DNA of 6,501 bases from Anaerolineae bacterium (GTDB taxonomy: Bacteria > Chloroflexota > Anaerolineae > Aggregatilineales > UBA2796): assembly GCA_020851855.1 (NCBI GenBank), contig JADZBY010000643.1, forward strand, positions 1 through 6,501, written 5' to 3'. Below, in pieces: positions 5,010 through 6,501 of the stretch. The stretch's first letter is position 1. Each line of letters opens with the position of its first letter. Under the pieces are notes generated by a model that did not search any database, was not told the DNA's origin, and saw only the letters and a list, made by a program, of their open reading frames with translations. Both the position numbers and the translations under genes were made by a program.

Positions 5010-6044
5010 ATGCCGCGAAAAAGATTGCGCCCCACGATGAAGGATGTGGCGCGCCTGGCGGGCGTCTCCGTCCAGACCGTGTCCGTCGTCATCAACAACA
5101 AGCCGGATATCGCCCCGGACACCCGCGAGCGCATCCTGTCGGCCATCGACAAGCTCGGCTACCGGCCCCTGGCCATCGCGCGCAGCCTGCGCACCGGCTC
5201 CACGCGCAGCATCGCGCTCGTCGTCTCGGACATCACCAACCCGTTTTTCGCCAAGATGGCGAGCACCGTCGAAGATTACGCCCACCGCTCCGGCTACAAC
5301 CTGATCCTGTACAACACCCACAGCGACCTGGAACGCGAGAAGAAGTACATGGAGAGCGCCACCCAGCGCTGGATCGACGGCCTGCTGTTCGTCTCGACGC
5401 AGGACTCGATGGGCGGCCTGGATACGCTGCGCGCTGCCGGCATTCCCACCGTCGCCGTGGACCGCATCCCCGACCATTACGACGGCCCGTCCGTGATCCT
5501 GGACAACCTCTCGACGGGCCGCCTCGTCGCGGAGCACCTTTTGGAGCTTGGCCACCGCCATTTCGCCCACATCAGCGGCCCGCTCGACCTGCGCCTGTCC
5601 CGCGAGCGGTTGGAGAGCTTCCAGAACGCCATCGCGGCGCGCGGCATCGATCCGGGCATTTACGCCGTCGGCGACGATAGCTGGAGCTGCGAATCGGGCT
5701 ACCATGCCATGCGCACACTGCTCGACGCCCGCCCACGCCCCAGGGCGGTCTTTGCCTCGAACGACCGGCTGGCCATCGGCGCGATGCGGGCCATCCTCGA
5801 AGCCGGGCTGCGCATCCCGGACGATGTGTCCGTGGTCGGCGTGGACGATATTGAGTTTGCCGCGTACCAGACCCCGCCGCTGACCACCGTGCGCCAGAGC
5901 CTCACCGATGTCGCGACGCTGGGCATCAAAATCCTGCTGGGCATCTTGCGCGGCGAAACGCCCGCCCAGACCCAGGCCGTTTTTGAGCCGATGCTCGTTG
6001 TCCGCCAATCTACGGCAAGCCCCGTGATGGGGAAGGAGGGTTGA
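5010..6044 (+). CDS. LacI-family transcriptional repressor
   Basis: A 344-aa cytoplasmic DNA-binding regulator that responds to a sugar or related ligand. The N-terminal helix-turn-helix (about 10-31) reads MKDVARLAGVSVQTVSVVINN. The hinge RPLAIARSLRTG (52-63) has the conserved IARSL motif, with Leu60 as the likely residue that intercalates into the operator centre. The periplasmic-binding-protein-like effector domain follows: VVSDITNPFFAKM (71-83), DGLLFVS, GIPTVAVDR, the FASNDRLAIGAM helix, and VVGVDDIEFAAYQTPPLTTVRQ, which is the typical LacI-family signature. The length is normal for the family. ATG at 5010 is preferred over the ATG at codon 10 because it retains the usual basic leader (PRKRLRPT) before the helix-turn-helix; only a weak GGA ribosome site at 4995-4997 is seen. 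It is followed 93 nt downstream by a sugar-binding protein gene, its probable target. The ligand cannot be named from sequence. Confidence 0.95.
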   Translation: MPRKRLRPTMKDVARLAGVSVQTVSVVINNKPDIAPDTRERILSAIDKLGYRPLAIARSLRTGSTRSIALVVSDITNPFFAKMASTVEDYAHRSGYNLILYNTHSDLEREKKYMESATQRWIDGLLFVSTQDSMGGLDTLRAAGIPTVAVDRIPDHYDGPSVILDNLSTGRLVAEHLLELGHRHFAHISGPLDLRLSRERLESFQNAIAARGIDPGIYAVGDDSWSCESGYHAMRTLLDARPRPRAVFASNDRLAIGAMRAILEAGLRIPDDVSVVGVDDIEFAAYQTPPLTTVRQSLTDVATLGIKILLGILRGETPAQTQAVFEPMLVVRQSTASPVMGKEG

Positions 6045-6126
6045 CGCCACACACTCCGCCGGTATCCGTCCAGTCATTCGTTGACCTTGCGCATTTTGCT
6101 GTTCCCGCAGGACGCCACTCAGGATC

Positions 6127-6131
6127 AGGAG
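6127..6131 (+). promoter_or_regulatory. Strong ribosome binding site of the substrate-binding protein gene
   Basis: AGGAG is placed 6 nt before the ATG at 6138. It is the best ribosome site in the window, which suits a transporter binding protein that is made in large amounts. It also fixes the start codon. Confidence 0.75.
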
Positions 6132-6137
6132 TAAAGA

Positions 6138-6501
6138 ATGAAGACCCTTTCACGTTTAGTCACCCTCGCCCTGCTCTTCGCGCTCGCCTTCAGCATTGTC
6201 GGCGTGAACGCGCAAGAAGGCCCCACCTTCGAGAAGAAGGACCCGTTCAAGATCGGCTACTCGGTGTACGACATGCAGCAGCCGTACTGGCAGGAATACG
6301 CGCGCGGCGTGCAGGAAGCCGCCGAGGCAGCGGGCGCGGAGTTCGTGCTGTCGGACCAGAAGAGCAGCCAGGAGACGCAGGTATCGGGCAGCCTGGACCT
6401 GATCAACCAGGGCATCAGCGCGCTGGTGGTATCGCCGGTACAGCCGTCGGCGCTGCCCGCGGTGGTGGACGCGGCGCACGAGGCGAAGATCCCGGTGATC
6501 A
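6138..6501 (+). CDS. Sugar ABC transporter substrate-binding protein, N-terminal part
   Basis: The gene runs off the right edge; 121 codons are present. It encodes a secreted solute-binding protein of the ribose/RbsB type (Peripla_BP_4), which captures a sugar outside the membrane and delivers it to an ABC permease. A signal peptide is clear: MKTLSRLVTLALLFALAFSIVGVNA, with likely cleavage after VNA. The mature part begins FKIGYSVYDMQQPYWQEYARGVQEAAEAAGAEFVLSDQKSSQETQVSGSLDLINQGISALVVSPVQPSALPAVVDAAHEAKIPVI. This matches the first strand, the ligand-facing Q-P-Y-W loop and the helix-strand pattern of RbsB, with the family's typical DLINQGISALVVSP motif. There is no lipobox cysteine, so it is not a standard lipoprotein as far as seen. 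Its place behind a LacI repressor suggests it opens a sugar uptake operon whose permease and ATPase genes should follow. The sugar is unknown. Confidence 0.93.
   Translation, partial: MKTLSRLVTLALLFALAFSIVGVNAQEGPTFEKKDPFKIGYSVYDMQQPYWQEYARGVQEAAEAAGAEFVLSDQKSSQETQVSGSLDLINQGISALVVSPVQPSALPAVVDAAHEAKIPVI

Noticed and set aside
4881..6077. Long open frame on the minus strand opposite the LacI gene
   Set aside because: It has low-complexity, Arg/Gly/Ala/Asp-rich translation with no recognisable motif, and the opposite strand encodes a textbook LacI protein. Long antisense frames are expected in GC-rich genes.
6074..6084. Possible third LacI operator before the binding protein gene
   Set aside because: It shares only the TCGTT core with the tandem operators and its symmetry is poor.
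6041..6109. Possible separate promoter for the sugar-binding protein gene (TTGACG at 6041, TTGACC at 6081)
   Set aside because: Neither -35-like box has a convincing -10 at 16-18 nt, so I could not choose one.

Overview
The window comes from a GC-rich bacterial chromosome. Codon use is strongly GC-biased and the genes are closely packed. Several features together suggest Chloroflexota, perhaps an Anaerolineae-like lineage: a SelB whose switch-I region reads EKAREMTIDLGFAWL, a short KdpD-like (DUF4118) sensor kinase with a KdpE-like regulator, a LacI regulator beside a sugar-binding protein, and a CCTCACCCCC...GGGGGTGAGG intergenic repeat. This placement is inference from family style; there is no rRNA or other marker gene in the window.

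Layout. (1) Positions 1-230, plus strand: the C-terminal end of a sensor histidine kinase whose start lies outside the window. (2) Positions 234-2123, minus strand: a full-length selB, the selenocysteine-specific elongation factor. It converges on the kinase, and both stop codons sit inside one 17-nt inverted repeat. selB has its own likely promoter (TATAAT at 2162-2167) just beyond a terminator-like hairpin at 2191-2231. (3) Positions 2245-4590, minus strand: a signalling cluster in the order sensor kinase (TTG start), response regulator (ATGA overlap), and a small protein resembling a divergent universal-stress (UspA/KdpD-type) domain. Between the regulator and the small gene are two pairs of GTCARG direct repeats with 11-bp spacing. 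They end 10 bp upstream of an extended -10, the geometry of a PhoB/OmpR-family activated promoter. (4) Positions 4591-5009: a divergent intergenic region holding a roughly 180-bp palindromic repeat element that can fold as a three-way junction, followed by the promoter and two tandem LacI-type operators of the next gene. (5) Positions 5010-6044, plus strand: a LacI-family repressor. (6) From 6138 to the window edge, plus strand: the N-terminal part of a secreted sugar ABC transporter substrate-binding protein.

How the parts fit. The kinase, regulator and UspA-like protein look like a KdpD/KdpE-type module from which the large N-terminal KdpD sensor region is missing; the Usp-like domain may survive as a separate gene. 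LacI plus the binding protein looks like the start of a sugar uptake locus in which LacI controls itself and probably the transporter. selB implies that the organism reads UGA as selenocysteine, but no selenoprotein, selA, selD or tRNA-Sec is visible here. I did not find a clearly new kind of system. The most worthwhile items are the predicted response-regulator promoter, the split KdpD arrangement with its altered ATP-binding motif, the structured repeat element and the tandem operator.
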